A stretch of DNA of 64,000 nt from Polychytrium aggregatum. Lineage: Eukaryota > Chytridiomycota > Chytridiomycetes > Polychytriales. The translations under genes were made by a program, and so were the position numbers. The notes beneath the pieces are model-generated. The model ran no database searches and was not told the DNA's origin. It saw only the letters and a program-made list of their open reading frames with translations. The stretch lies in contig NW_026516359.1 in assembly GCF_025602895.1 (NCBI RefSeq), positions 26,608 through 90,607 of the forward strand, given 5' to 3'. Shown one piece after another: positions 1 through 8,509 of this stretch. The stretch's first letter is position 1, and each line of letters starts with the position of its first letter.

Positions 1-1176
1 GTCCTTGTACTCCGCAGGCACTTCGACAGTCGCAGTGCTCGGCTCGTCAGTGGGCAGGACATGGACCTGAAAGATGGTCAGGGGTTGCGTTCCATGCCTG
101 CATGCATCCAAAGACTCGCGCATCGAGCGGTAATCAATGCTGCAGACGCGGAGAGGAGCGTCCGAGCTGAGAGGAGGGGCGTGGACAAGGTCAGAATAAT
201 GTTCGACGGTTACTTTATTCTGAACAATGTCCGAAGAACAAACAACAGGAGGAGGTACATCAAGGAGGGAAAGAGAACTGACAACAGAAGAAGGGGTTTG
301 GGAAGAGCGAAGGGGTTCGGGAGGAACAAGACAAGAAGGGGAAGACGAAGGTGGGAGCGTAGGAGAGGAGCTTAGATCAATCAAAGGAGTGGAATCATCA
401 AGAAGGGGAGTGACATTGGAGGAAGTGGAGCAAGACGAAAGAGAAGTAGTGCATGGAGAGGGGTCGGAATCAACAGAAGGAGGGAGACAAAGAAGACCGC
501 GAGACCAGACAATCTTGGGCTCGGCGGTGCGCAACCAAGGAAAGCCAAGGATAAGTGGTTGATGTGGAGACCTGATCACATCGAACCGAAGGCGTTGCGA
601 GACGTCCCCGAGAATCACCTCGAGTGGAGCAGTCTCGCGGAGGATGGGGCCAGACGACAGCGGCTTACCATCCACGCCTTCCACTGCCAAGGGCGAAGCC
701 TTGGAGCAGGTGGGGACAGAGTGTCGAGCAACAAAGTCCTCGTCGATAAAGTTGCCAGAGGCACCAGAATCGACAAGTCCTTCGCACGACAGAGAATCAC
801 CAGAAGGAAGACGAACAGCGACGGGAACAACCAACGAGCAACGACGAACAGACGAAACACAAGACTTTGGTTCGGTACCAGCTTCGGCACCAGGGTTGCG
901 GCTAGCACAGACAGTTAACTTTGCCGAGGGTTGGCAGGACAGCTCAGGTATTTGCACCTGTGGATGAGGTGCAGTTCCCAGTGACACCAGAGGTGCCACG
1001 GGTACTATGCCAGAGCTGAGAGTGTCCGCCGGTCCAGAGGCAAGGCGAAGCTGTCCGCACATCACTGCTTCCCCAGTACTTACCAAAGGCACCTTACCAA
1101 TGTCTTCACTTTCGGAAGGCGGTGGGCACGGCTCCGGTTCAAGGCCTTCACTTAGAACCGGGCCTGGTCGTTTCCC
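1..1176 (-). CDS. B1 pol, N-terminal part (protease region), partial
   Basis: This is the beginning of the family B polyprotein. The retropepsin motif [12 protein letters not shown] is present, followed by a Ser/Pro-rich linker. The reading frame is -1 relative to gag and stays open through the gag end, so translation most likely enters by frameshifting at GGGAAAC rather than at its own start codon; the first ATG lies well inside. Reverse transcriptase, RNase H and integrase are outside the window but are complete in B2. Confidence 0.88.
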
Positions 1177-2129
1177 GAACTGAAGTCTTGCACTTCTCCA
1201 TCTTCGTAAACGATGGTGCGGATGATCCTCGGGCCGGGAGGTCCAGGGGGCGGTCCGGTAGCTCTGGTAGATCCAAACTTGACGGGGCAGTTTCGTACCA
1301 AGTGGCCCTTCTTGCCACAGTACAGGCAGAGTCCAAAGCGGCGGCGGCGTTGTTTCTCCTCGGCGGTCAGGGGTCCAGAGACGGCAGAGTCCACTTGCAT
1401 GGGCTCGGAAACAATGTAGGAGGGGTGCGGCGGAGCGAGGACGGGCGCGGGAGCGATGGCGGGAACGGCAGCGGAGGCGGAACCAAAGGCGAACTGGGAA
1501 GACCGGTAGCGGGCAGGCGTGCTTCGGCGCTCTTGACGGCGCTCGCGGATTCGTGCATCGAGCTCGTTACAAAGCTCGATGTACTCCTCCAGATCTCGTG
1601 GCAGAGGGCGAACTCGCGAAAGTTCGTCTCTGACATCATCCGACAAGCCAAGTCGGAAGAACGAGATCTTTGCACCGTCGTTCCAAGTCGTATCGGCGGC
1701 AATACGAAGGAACTCGGATGCATAGACTGCGCACGGGCGGTTGCCCTGAGACAGTGTGGTGATCACTGACTCGGCAGTCCTGGCCCGATCAGGGTCGTCA
1801 AACACTTTGGAAAAGCGTTCTAGGAAATCGCCAAAAGAGTTGAGTCGGGGATCACCCATCTCAAGCATCGGAGTCGCCCACTGGAGAGCCGGTCCAGTGA
1901 GCAGACTAATGACGAATCCGACCTTAATCGGGTCAGCAGGGAACCGGTGGGGCTGCATTCGTATATACAGTTTGCACTGATTTACGAATGCCCGGAACCC
2001 TTGCCGGTTACCGTCGTAACGGTCCGGCATCTGCACGCTGTACCCAGCGGCAGGAGCATCGCGAGCTGTCCGGAGCTCGGCGAGCTCGGCCTCCAAGGCA
2101 CGGAGGCGGTCCACGAGGGCAGGATCCAT
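1152..2129 (-). CDS. B1 gag, nucleocapsid/capsid polyprotein (325 aa)
   Basis: This is an intact 325-residue Gag starting at ATG (MDPALVDRLRAL). The N-terminal third is predicted to be coiled. A retrotransposon-gag capsid domain follows (FRAFVNQCKLYIRMQ, then LLTGPALQWATPML). One CCHC zinc knuckle, [14 protein letters not shown], sits near residue 280. The protein should form the virus-like particle and package the RNA. The last codons overlap the pol frame and contain the GGGAAAC slippery site. Upstream is a short leader with an A14 run and the self-primer site. Confidence 0.92.
   Translation of the reverse strand: MDPALVDRLRALEAELAELRTARDAPAAGYSVQMPDRYDGNRQGFRAFVNQCKLYIRMQPHRFPADPIKVGFVISLLTGPALQWATPMLEMGDPRLNSFGDFLERFSKVFDDPDRARTAESVITTLSQGNRPCAVYASEFLRIAADTTWNDGAKISFFRLGLSDDVRDELSRVRPLPRDLEEYIELCNELDARIRERRQERRSTPARYRSSQFAFGSASAAVPAIAPAPVLAPPHPSYIVSEPMQVDSAVSGPLTAEEKQRRRRFGLCLYCGKKGHLVRNCPVKFGSTRATGPPPGPPGPRIIRTIVYEDGEVQDFSSGNDQARF
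1170..1176 (-). promoter_or_regulatory. B1 -1 frameshift slippery heptamer GGGAAAC
   Basis: Read on the minus strand as G GGA AAC in gag codons, seven codons before the gag stop. Pol lies in the -1 frame. This is the X XXY YYZ form known from several retroviral gag/pro sites. Confidence 0.75.
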
Positions 2130-2153
2130 GGCGGGACTGGGACTGGGACTGGG

Positions 2154-2167
2154 AAAAAAAAAAAAAA
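2154..2167 (-). repeat. Homopolymer (A14 on plus, T14 on minus) in the B1 leader
   Basis: The run lies just upstream of the gag ATG on the minus strand. The corresponding run in B2 is 13 long. Confidence 0.8.
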
Positions 2168-2294
2168 GCGAGGAGGTTCAAGAACAGGAGAGCGAAGAGG
2201 GCTCAGACACAAGTGTGCTTGAGGTTCGGACAGGACTAGGAAAGGGGCGGGGCTAGGAGCGGAAGATACCAAGCAGGTGGTATCAGTAGAAGAG

Positions 2295-2306
2295 AGTTCG
2301 AACAAA
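2295..2306 (-). other. B1 self-primer binding site
   Basis: On the minus strand, one base after the 5' LTR, the element reads TTTGTTCGAACT. Its exact complement AGTTCGAACAAA occurs in the LTR at the predicted transcript 5' end. No tRNA-type TGG start is present at this position. This matches the layout of Tf1-like self-priming. Confidence 0.7.
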
Positions 2307-2307
2307 G

Positions 2308-2726
2308 TGTAAGGAGTGAACAAGCGCAAGGACGAAGACCAAGTGCTTGGTATGAGCTTTATTAGCTTTTAGCCCCGAACACCAAAGAACAAGTTTTGTT
2401 CGAACTGGTGTTCAACATAGGCTCAGACATGCAGGGCTATTTATAGACCGGGAGAAGGTCGAGGGGCAAAAGTGGGCGAGAAGGGTGGAGCATCACAGAG
2501 AAGCGAGAAGGGGGTGCGAGAGTGGCTGGTGTGCAAGCGAGAGAGGCTTGGCACAGCCCGGGGACATGTGCCGAGCGGTGGGGGAGGCAGGAAACCAGTA
2601 GACGCGGGTGGCAACGGCGCGTGCTCATGCATGGGGGCAAACAAACACGTGGGGACTCATGATTGGTGCGGAGGGCGAGAGCATGCGGGACAATCTCATT
2701 GGTCCGTTGTGATGCTGGTCATCACA
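2308..2726 (-). repeat. B1 5' LTR (419 bp)
   Basis: It is bounded by TG...CA and indistinguishable from both B2 LTRs. On the minus strand it holds TATAAATAG, then the AGTTCGAACAAA primer sequence 39 nt downstream, then AATAAA. Confidence 0.93.
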
Positions 2727-2780
2727 GTCTCAGATCCAATTTACTCGTTTTGCGCGCTTGGCCGACTCAAATCCTCGTCG
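2727..2780. other. Spacer between B1 and A1
   Basis: This is 54 bp of older DNA. With A1 removed it continues directly into 8510. I see no gene in it. Confidence 0.6.
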
Positions 2781-2785
2781 AATTC
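2781..2785. repeat. A1 target-site duplication, left (AATTC)
   Basis: It matches AATTC at 8505-8509. Confidence 0.93.
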
Positions 2786-3251
2786 TGTCACAGATCGCTC
2801 TGCCCGCCTAGCTGCACCGTCGCACTTGTGTCACTGTTTGCGTCGCACACTTTCCTTTTCCTTTGTCCTGTGACGCCTTTCCTTTTTCCTTGCTCTCATG
2901 TTGCACACGCCGCTCTGTTTTCCCTGCATTTGTCATCGACCATGCATTAGTCAGACGCTGTGTCACCCGCATTTGTCAGCCACCGAGCATTTGTCAGACT
3001 TTCACATGTTTCTCCGGTTAGCCGTTGCTGCCTGGCTGCTGTCCCGCCGCCTCCGCTGCTTCGCCCCCGCTGCGGCAGGCTTCGCCTCCGGGACCGCCAG
3101 ACAGATAAATAGCCCGCCTTCACCCGCTCATGTTTCTGGTCATCACCTTCGACCCCAGACACACTTGACTCTAGATCCTAGCCTCGCTAAGATCAATAAA
3201 ACCCTTCTCTATCTTTTTCTTTTGATCTCCTCTTGATCCCGTGATCTGACA
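2786..3251 (+). repeat. A1 5' LTR (466 bp)
   Basis: It runs from TGTCACAG to GATCTGACA. Pyrimidine-rich U3 is followed by a TATA-like GATAAATA at 3104-3111 and AATAAA at 3195-3200. The final A is also the A of the gag ATG. Confidence 0.96.
3104..3111 (+). promoter_or_regulatory. Family A LTR TATA-like box
   Basis: GATAAATA is followed about 85 nt later by AATAAA, which gives U3-R-U5 order. The same sequence occurs in every A LTR of the window. Confidence 0.6.
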
Positions 3252-4309
3252 TGGTAGCATCGGACGATCCCGCCGTCAATGCCTGTCTCCAGGCCCTTGA
3301 ACAACTATCGCTCGAGGACCGCGCCCTGGTCCTCTCCGCCCTGACTGCCCAGCCGAATCTCCCCACGGTCCCTCCCGGTTTCAAGCGTCCCAAGATCCCG
3401 CTCCCCGACGCCTTCACTGGCGAGCGTAAGGCTGCTGTCGTTGACGAGTTTGTCTTCTCAATGACCGAGTACATTGCCTTCCACAGTCTCGATGACGCCA
3501 CCGCTGTCGCCACCGTCGCCATGAACCTCAAGGGCAAGGCCAAGACCTGGTGGCGCCTCTGGTCCCAGGGCAAGCAACTCGACAACCTGACCCCGGCCGC
3601 CGTCCTGTCCCTCGTCCGCGACACCTTCCTTCCGTCCACCTCGCTGCGCACCACCGAGGATGAGTTCGAAGCACTGCGCCACACCGGCTCCGTCGAGCAG
3701 TTCAACTCTCGCTTCCGCGATCTCCTCCTCGAGCTGCCCCACTTCAGCAACAACCGCCAGAACCTGCAGCGCTACCTCACCAAGCTCAAGCACAGGGTGC
3801 GCATCGAAGTCGAATGGAAGCTTGACTCCAACACAGCCACCCTCGAAGATGCCATGGCCCTCGCCGAGCGATACGAGTCCATTATGGGTCAATCGCAACC
3901 CCTGATGCAGCAGCCCGCTCGCACTCAGTTCCGCGATCAACCCTTCCGCGAGCTCCAGTTCCAGCGACCTCCTCTCTTCCGCGCTCCACCTGGTCAGCCG
4001 CAGTTCCGCCCAATGGTCCGTCCTCCTCGTCCCGCCTTCCAGCCGACCCAGCCTCCCGCACGTGACCCCAACGCCATGGACCTCGACAACGTCGACATGC
4101 GCCCGATCAAGAAGCTCACCGACCGCGAGAAGGAGTACCTCCGCCGTAACGGAGGCTGCTTCCGCTGCCGCAAGTTCGGCCACATCGCCTCGCAGTGTCC
4201 CTTGAACCAGCCCCGCATCAACGCCATCGTCGAGACCGCCGACCAGGCCACCTTCTACGAAGATCAGGGAAACGACGAGGCGGCAACCCCTGGATACTAC
4301 GACCTCTGA
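3251..4309 (+). CDS. A1 gag (352 aa)
   Basis: This is an intact Gag of 352 residues. Residues about 40-190 form the retrotransposon-gag capsid region (AKTWWRLWSQGKQL, FNSRFRDLLLELPHF). A Pro/Arg/Gln-rich stretch follows, then one CCHC knuckle CFRCRKFGHIASQC near residue 305. The start codon uses the last base of the 5' LTR, so the mature RNA has no leader between U5 and the coding region and codons 1-4 overlap the primer site. The end overlaps pol, with GGGAAAC at 4267-4273. Copies in A2 and A4 have the same translation; A3 differs at residue 5 (Asp to Val). Confidence 0.94.
   Translation: MVASDDPAVNACLQALEQLSLEDRALVLSALTAQPNLPTVPPGFKRPKIPLPDAFTGERKAAVVDEFVFSMTEYIAFHSLDDATAVATVAMNLKGKAKTWWRLWSQGKQLDNLTPAAVLSLVRDTFLPSTSLRTTEDEFEALRHTGSVEQFNSRFRDLLLELPHFSNNRQNLQRYLTKLKHRVRIEVEWKLDSNTATLEDAMALAERYESIMGQSQPLMQQPARTQFRDQPFRELQFQRPPLFRAPPGQPQFRPMVRPPRPAFQPTQPPARDPNAMDLDNVDMRPIKKLTDREKEYLRRNGGCFRCRKFGHIASQCPLNQPRINAIVETADQATFYEDQGNDEAATPGYYDL
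3252..3263 (+). other. A1 candidate tRNA primer binding site overlapping gag codons
   Basis: TGGTAGCATCGG follows the LTR directly. Its first seven bases suit the 3' end of an initiator-Met-type tRNA (GCTACCA). It overlaps the first gag codons because the ATG begins on the last LTR base. No complement was found in the LTR, so self-priming as in B and C is unlikely. Confidence 0.5.
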
Positions 4310-7300
4310 AGGACCCGGCGAGTTGCCGCCATCCGACTCCGACCCCCGACGCTGAACTATTGACTCTCGCCACCGGACCTCACCTGATCAACTCTCTCAT
4401 CGACGAACCCCACCGCATTGCCGCCAACCACGGCAAGGGACTGCTTGTGATCGACGCCACCCTCAACGGCTCCCCGATCACCGTCCTCATCGACCCTGGT
4501 GCGACCAACTCGCACATCTCCGAGACCCTCGCCTCGACCCTCGACCTTCGAACCAAGACCACCGCCAACGCCGTCACGATGCCCAACGGCAAGTCCTTCC
4601 CGTCCTCCGTCACCGATCCCGTCGACCTCACCATCCACGACTACCACGCCCGCATCAACCTCTTCACCGCGCCACTCACCTGGGACGTTATCCTCGGCAA
4701 GAACTGGCTCGACCAGACCAACCCCGAGATCGACTGGCCCTCCAACCGAATCAAGTTCTCGATCGACGGGAAGCACCACACTTGGACGGCATCGCGACCC
4801 GACACCGGAATGCCACTCACGACCCTCGAACTCCGATCCCAGTACCACATGTCGACCCAGCAGATCAACGCACTGGCTTCGACTCCCGGCGCCGTGTATG
4901 TTTGTACTCTGAGCAGTGACTTGAATACAGTTGCTGTTGAACCCTACGACCCCGTTGCCCAACTTGCCCGTGTCCTCGAACCACTGACCCCCGAACACCG
5001 ATCCATCATCGCAAAGTACCGCGATGCCTTCAACGAACTCAAGGAACTCCCGCCTCACCGACCCGGCATCGACATGAACATCCGACTCGACGACTCTGCC
5101 AAGCCAACCTGGTCGTCGCTCTACCAAATGTCGGCCGAAGAACTCGCTCGTCTCAAAGACGAACTCGACCGATTGCTCCGGATCGGCCACATCCGCAAGT
5201 CCGTCTCGCCCTTCGGCGCACCGATCTTCTGGGTCAAGCAGGGCGACAAGTTCCGACTCGTCTTTGACTTCCGCGCCCTCAACAAGATCACCGTCAAGGA
5301 CCGCACCGCGCTGCCCAACATGCGCGAGATCATCGACCGCCTGTCCAAGTGCCGTGTCTTCTCCAAGCTCGACTTGCAACGCGGATTCCACCAGATCCGC
5401 ATTGCCGACGCCGACACCCCCAAGACGGCCTTCAGGACCAAGTACGGCCACTTTGAGTGGCTTGTGATGCCCTTCGGCCTCGCCAACAGTCCCTCCGTGT
5501 TCCAAGCCGCGATGAACGACATCTTCCGCGAGTTCATCGACGACTTTGTGTTCGTCTACATCGACGACATCCTGATCGCATCCGAGGACGAGGACCAGCA
5601 CATCCGCCACATCGAACTGGTCCTCGACAAGATCCACCGACACGGCTTCAAGATCCGACCCGAGAAGTGTTCGTTCTTCAACTCGACCGTCACCTATCTC
5701 GGCTTCATCATCGGCGAAGGACGCATCCAAGTGCATCCCTCGCGCATCGACGCCATCAAGAACTACCCGCGACCAACGACCGAACACGAACTCCGCAGCT
5801 TCCTCGGCTTGACCAACACCATCATGAGCTTTGTCCCTGGCTACGCTGCCCTCGCCGGTCCACTCTCGACTCTGATCACCACCCGCTCCGCCAACTCGAC
5901 CAAGTCCGTCGTCTGGGACGACAACGCCATCGCCGCCTTCGAGCAGCTCAAGTTGCTCTCGCCTCAGTCGCTGCACATGGTCAACCCGGACAAGGACATT
6001 CACCTCTTCACCGACTGGTCCGAGTCAAGCGCATCGATTGGTGGATGGATCGGGCAGGACATGGACGGATCCGGCACGGTGCGCCCCATCGCTTTCAACT
6101 CGCAGAAACTGCACGGATCCGAACTCAACTACTCGCCCTACAACGGCGAGCTGCTGTCGATCACCCGCCACCTCGACAAGTTCAAGAACTACCTCGTCGG
6201 CCGCAAAGTCTTCCTCCACACCGACCAGAAGGCGCTCAAGCACATCCTCGACTCCAAGACCCTCAACAAGCGCCAACAGCGAGCCATCGACACGATGCTG
6301 GACTTTGACCTCGAGATCCAGTGGATCCCCGGCTCGTGGAACAAGGTCGCCGACGTGCTCTCGCGCACACCGACAGCCATCTCCAAGGCCGTCCAAGTCT
6401 CGATCATCAACGCGATTGTCAACCTCGGACCCCCGCCCGACGATCTCTTGGACACCATCCGCACTCAGTACAGCTCCGACCCGATCCTGTCAGCACTGAT
6501 CTCGGTCCTCCGCGACAACTCGACCGACGGACTCAAGCCGTGGATGAAGGCACAGCTGCACCGCTTCTCACTTCGACACGGGATTCTCTACTTCGACTCG
6601 ACCCGCATCTGCATCCCCGGCAAGGACCTCCGCATCTCGATCATCAAGGACCACCACGACTCTGTCTGTGCAGCTCACCCCGGCACCAACACGCTCTACA
6701 AGGCCATCTCGACACACTACTACTGGCCCGCCATGTCCAAGGACATTGCCGAGTGGGTCTCGCACTGCGACATCTGCCAGCGAGCCAAGATCCGACGACA
6801 ACAAGCATACGGTCACTTCTCCCGGATCCCTGTGGCCACCCGCAAGATGGACACTGTCGCCCTCGACTTCATCCTCGGACTCCCGCCTGTCACGGACTCA
6901 CTCTCGGGACGCACCTTCAACTCGATCACGATCTTTGTCGACTCCCTCACCAAGTACGTCGTCCTGGTTCCTGGCAACAAGACCGACTCGGCCGAAGACG
7001 TCGCCCGCCAGTACTTCCGCGATGTCTTTGTGCACTTTGGACTCGCCGGCACTTTCATCTCGGATCACGACACACGCTTCCGGTCGGCCTTCTGGACAGG
7101 ACTTAACACTCTGCTCAAGACCGAACTCCGGATCGCCTTTGCCCACCACCACGAGGCCGCCGGACAAGTCGAACGCTTTGTGGCAACCGTCGCCGAGGCC
7201 ATCCGCTGTTCGACTCTGGCCCTCGGCTCCCGCTGGATCGATCAAGTGCCATACATCCAGTTCGCGCTCAACTCACACAGCTCAGCTTCGACTGGACATT

Positions 7301-8004
7301 CGCCCTTCTTCCTGATGCACGGTCAGCATCCTCGCACTCCTGCCAACACCGACATCATCGCCGAGTCCAACCCTGCAGCACAGTCGATCGAGGAGATGCA
7401 AGCGACTCTGGACTTGGTCTCGGACAACATCGGCAAGGCCCAGGACCGGGCCCTGTACTACGCCAACCGACATCGACGCGATATCAGCTACGACATTGGC
7501 GACCAAGTCCTGATCGACACGACCGCGTATCACTTCAGCACGGACGACGTCACACCCTCCAAGATGCGGATGCCGTACTTGGGACCCTTCAAGATCATCG
7601 AGAAGATCGGAACGACTGGATATCGACTTCGACTCCCGAGGACCCTCCGATTTACAACCGAACTCCCCGCTTCCGCCCTCGTCCCCTACAACACACCATC
7701 GACCGACCAACTTGTGTTTGATGAACCCGGACCCAACCACAACGACGAATCAGTGTTCGAAGCGATCATTGGACACAGGATCAACCGACGACGTCGACTT
7801 CCTGGATATCGACACGAGTTCTTGCTCCGCTGGCAGGGATACGACCCATCTTACGACTCGTGGGCACCACTGGCCGAACTCTTGGATGGAGGACTCGCAG
7901 ATATCCACGACTTCCTCAGCCGCAACCGCAACCTTCCGGAAATGGACACACTGATCGACCTTTGCCAAGCACAAGTGCAACGCAACTCGGGATCGAAAAA
8001 TTGA
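4195..8004 (+). CDS. A1 pol: protease, RT, RNase H, integrase, chromodomain
   Basis: The frame is open for 1,269 codons from a GTG; translation probably enters by -1 frameshifting at 4273. Domains in order: aspartic protease with DPGATNSHI near residue 100 (Pro replaces the usual Ser/Thr); reverse transcriptase with FDFRALNKI near 345 and catalytic YIDD near 455; RNase H from TDWSESSASIGGW near 610; integrase zinc finger HH...CDIC (820-860); integrase DDE core Asp in LDFILGLP (890), Asp in SDHDTRF (956), Glu in GQVERF (991); and a chromodomain (about 1199-1245, FLLRWQGYDPSYDSW). All key residues are present. Confidence 0.95.
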   Translation: MSLEPAPHQRHRRDRRPGHLLRRSGKRRGGNPWILRPLKDPASCRHPTPTPDAELLTLATGPHLINSLIDEPHRIAANHGKGLLVIDATLNGSPITVLIDPGATNSHISETLASTLDLRTKTTANAVTMPNGKSFPSSVTDPVDLTIHDYHARINLFTAPLTWDVILGKNWLDQTNPEIDWPSNRIKFSIDGKHHTWTASRPDTGMPLTTLELRSQYHMSTQQINALASTPGAVYVCTLSSDLNTVAVEPYDPVAQLARVLEPLTPEHRSIIAKYRDAFNELKELPPHRPGIDMNIRLDDSAKPTWSSLYQMSAEELARLKDELDRLLRIGHIRKSVSPFGAPIFWVKQGDKFRLVFDFRALNKITVKDRTALPNMREIIDRLSKCRVFSKLDLQRGFHQIRIADADTPKTAFRTKYGHFEWLVMPFGLANSPSVFQAAMNDIFREFIDDFVFVYIDDILIASEDEDQHIRHIELVLDKIHRHGFKIRPEKCSFFNSTVTYLGFIIGEGRIQVHPSRIDAIKNYPRPTTEHELRSFLGLTNTIMSFVPGYAALAGPLSTLITTRSANSTKSVVWDDNAIAAFEQLKLLSPQSLHMVNPDKDIHLFTDWSESSASIGGWIGQDMDGSGTVRPIAFNSQKLHGSELNYSPYNGELLSITRHLDKFKNYLVGRKVFLHTDQKALKHILDSKTLNKRQQRAIDTMLDFDLEIQWIPGSWNKVADVLSRTPTAISKAVQVSIINAIVNLGPPPDDLLDTIRTQYSSDPILSALISVLRDNSTDGLKPWMKAQLHRFSLRHGILYFDSTRICIPGKDLRISIIKDHHDSVCAAHPGTNTLYKAISTHYYWPAMSKDIAEWVSHCDICQRAKIRRQQAYGHFSRIPVATRKMDTVALDFILGLPPVTDSLSGRTFNSITIFVDSLTKYVVLVPGNKTDSAEDVARQYFRDVFVHFGLAGTFISDHDTRFRSAFWTGLNTLLKTELRIAFAHHHEAAGQVERFVATVAEAIRCSTLALGSRWIDQVPYIQFALNSHSSASTGHSPFFLMHGQHPRTPANTDIIAESNPAAQSIEEMQATLDLVSDNIGKAQDRALYYANRHRRDISYDIGDQVLIDTTAYHFSTDDVTPSKMRMPYLGPFKIIEKIGTTGYRLRLPRTLRFTTELPASALVPYNTPSTDQLVFDEPGPNHNDESVFEAIIGHRINRRRRLPGYRHEFLLRWQGYDPSYDSWAPLAELLDGGLADIHDFLSRNRNLPEMDTLIDLCQAQVQRNSGSKN
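4267..4273 (+). promoter_or_regulatory. A1 -1 frameshift slippery heptamer GGGAAAC
   Basis: Gag codons read GGA AAC preceded by G, and pol is open in the -1 frame. The gag stop is about 35 nt downstream. Confidence 0.75.
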
Positions 8005-8030
8005 TGGTTTGACTTGAGCACAATTTTTCT

Positions 8031-8038
8031 GGGGGGGA
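8031..8038 (+). other. A1 polypurine tract
   Basis: GGGGGGGA lies directly before the 3' LTR, preceded by a T-rich run, as expected for a plus-strand primer. Confidence 0.8.
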
Positions 8039-8504
8039 TGTCACAGATCGCTCTGCCCGCCTAGCTGCACCGTCGCACTTGTGTCACTGTTTGCGTCGCA
8101 CACTTTCCTTTTCCTTTGTCCTGTGACGCCTTTCCTTTTTCCTTGCTCTCATGTTGCACACGCCGCTCTGTTTTCCCTGCATTTGTCATCGACCATGCAT
8201 TAGTCAGACGCTGTGTCACCCGCATTTGTCAGCCACCGAGCATTTGTCAGACTTTCACATGTTTCTCCGGTTAGCCGTTGCTGCCTGGCTGCTGTCCCGC
8301 CGCCTCCGCTGCTTCGCCCCCGCTGCGGCAGGCTTCGCCTCCGGGACCGCCAGACAGATAAATAGCCCGCCTTCACCCGCTCATGTTTCTGGTCATCACC
8401 TTCGACCCCAGACACACTTGACTCTAGATCCTAGCCTCGCTAAGATCAATAAAACCCTTCTCTATCTTTTTCTTTTGATCTCCTCTTGATCCCGTGATCT
8501 GACA
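8039..8504 (+). repeat. A1 3' LTR (466 bp)
   Basis: It has the same length and, as far as read, the same sequence as the 5' LTR. Confidence 0.96.
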
Positions 8505-8509
8505 AATTC
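8505..8509. repeat. A1 target-site duplication, right (AATTC)
   Basis: It matches 2781-2785. Confidence 0.93.

Larger units (their letters stand above)
1..2726 (-). mobile_element. B1: 5' part of a family B chromovirus, cut by the window edge
   Basis: This is a Ty3/gypsy element on the minus strand. From right to left it shows a 5' LTR, a self-primer binding site, gag and the start of pol. The rest of pol and the 3' LTR lie beyond position 1. Base 1 corresponds to base 12898 of B2, and the two copies look identical wherever I compared them except for a homopolymer length. The left target duplication cannot be seen. The five bases right of the LTR are GTCTC. Confidence 0.93.
2786..8504 (+). 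mobile_element. A1: complete family A chromovirus (5,719 bp)
   Basis: This is a complete Ty3/gypsy element with two 466-bp LTRs, intact gag and pol, a G-rich polypurine tract and a 5-bp duplication (AATTC). The two LTRs look identical and no disabling change was found, so it is a young, potentially active copy. A C-terminal chromodomain places it among chromoviruses. It is not nested in another recognised element; it sits in the short spacer right of B1. Confidence 0.96.

Noticed and set aside
2898-3236. 112-codon open frame within each A LTR
   Set aside because: It lies wholly in the LTR, covers TATA and polyadenylation signals, and is repeated only because the LTR is; no homology.
3100-3263. 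Self-priming in family A
   Set aside because: No stretch in the LTR near the expected transcript start complements TGGTAGCATCGG; a tRNA primer is more likely.
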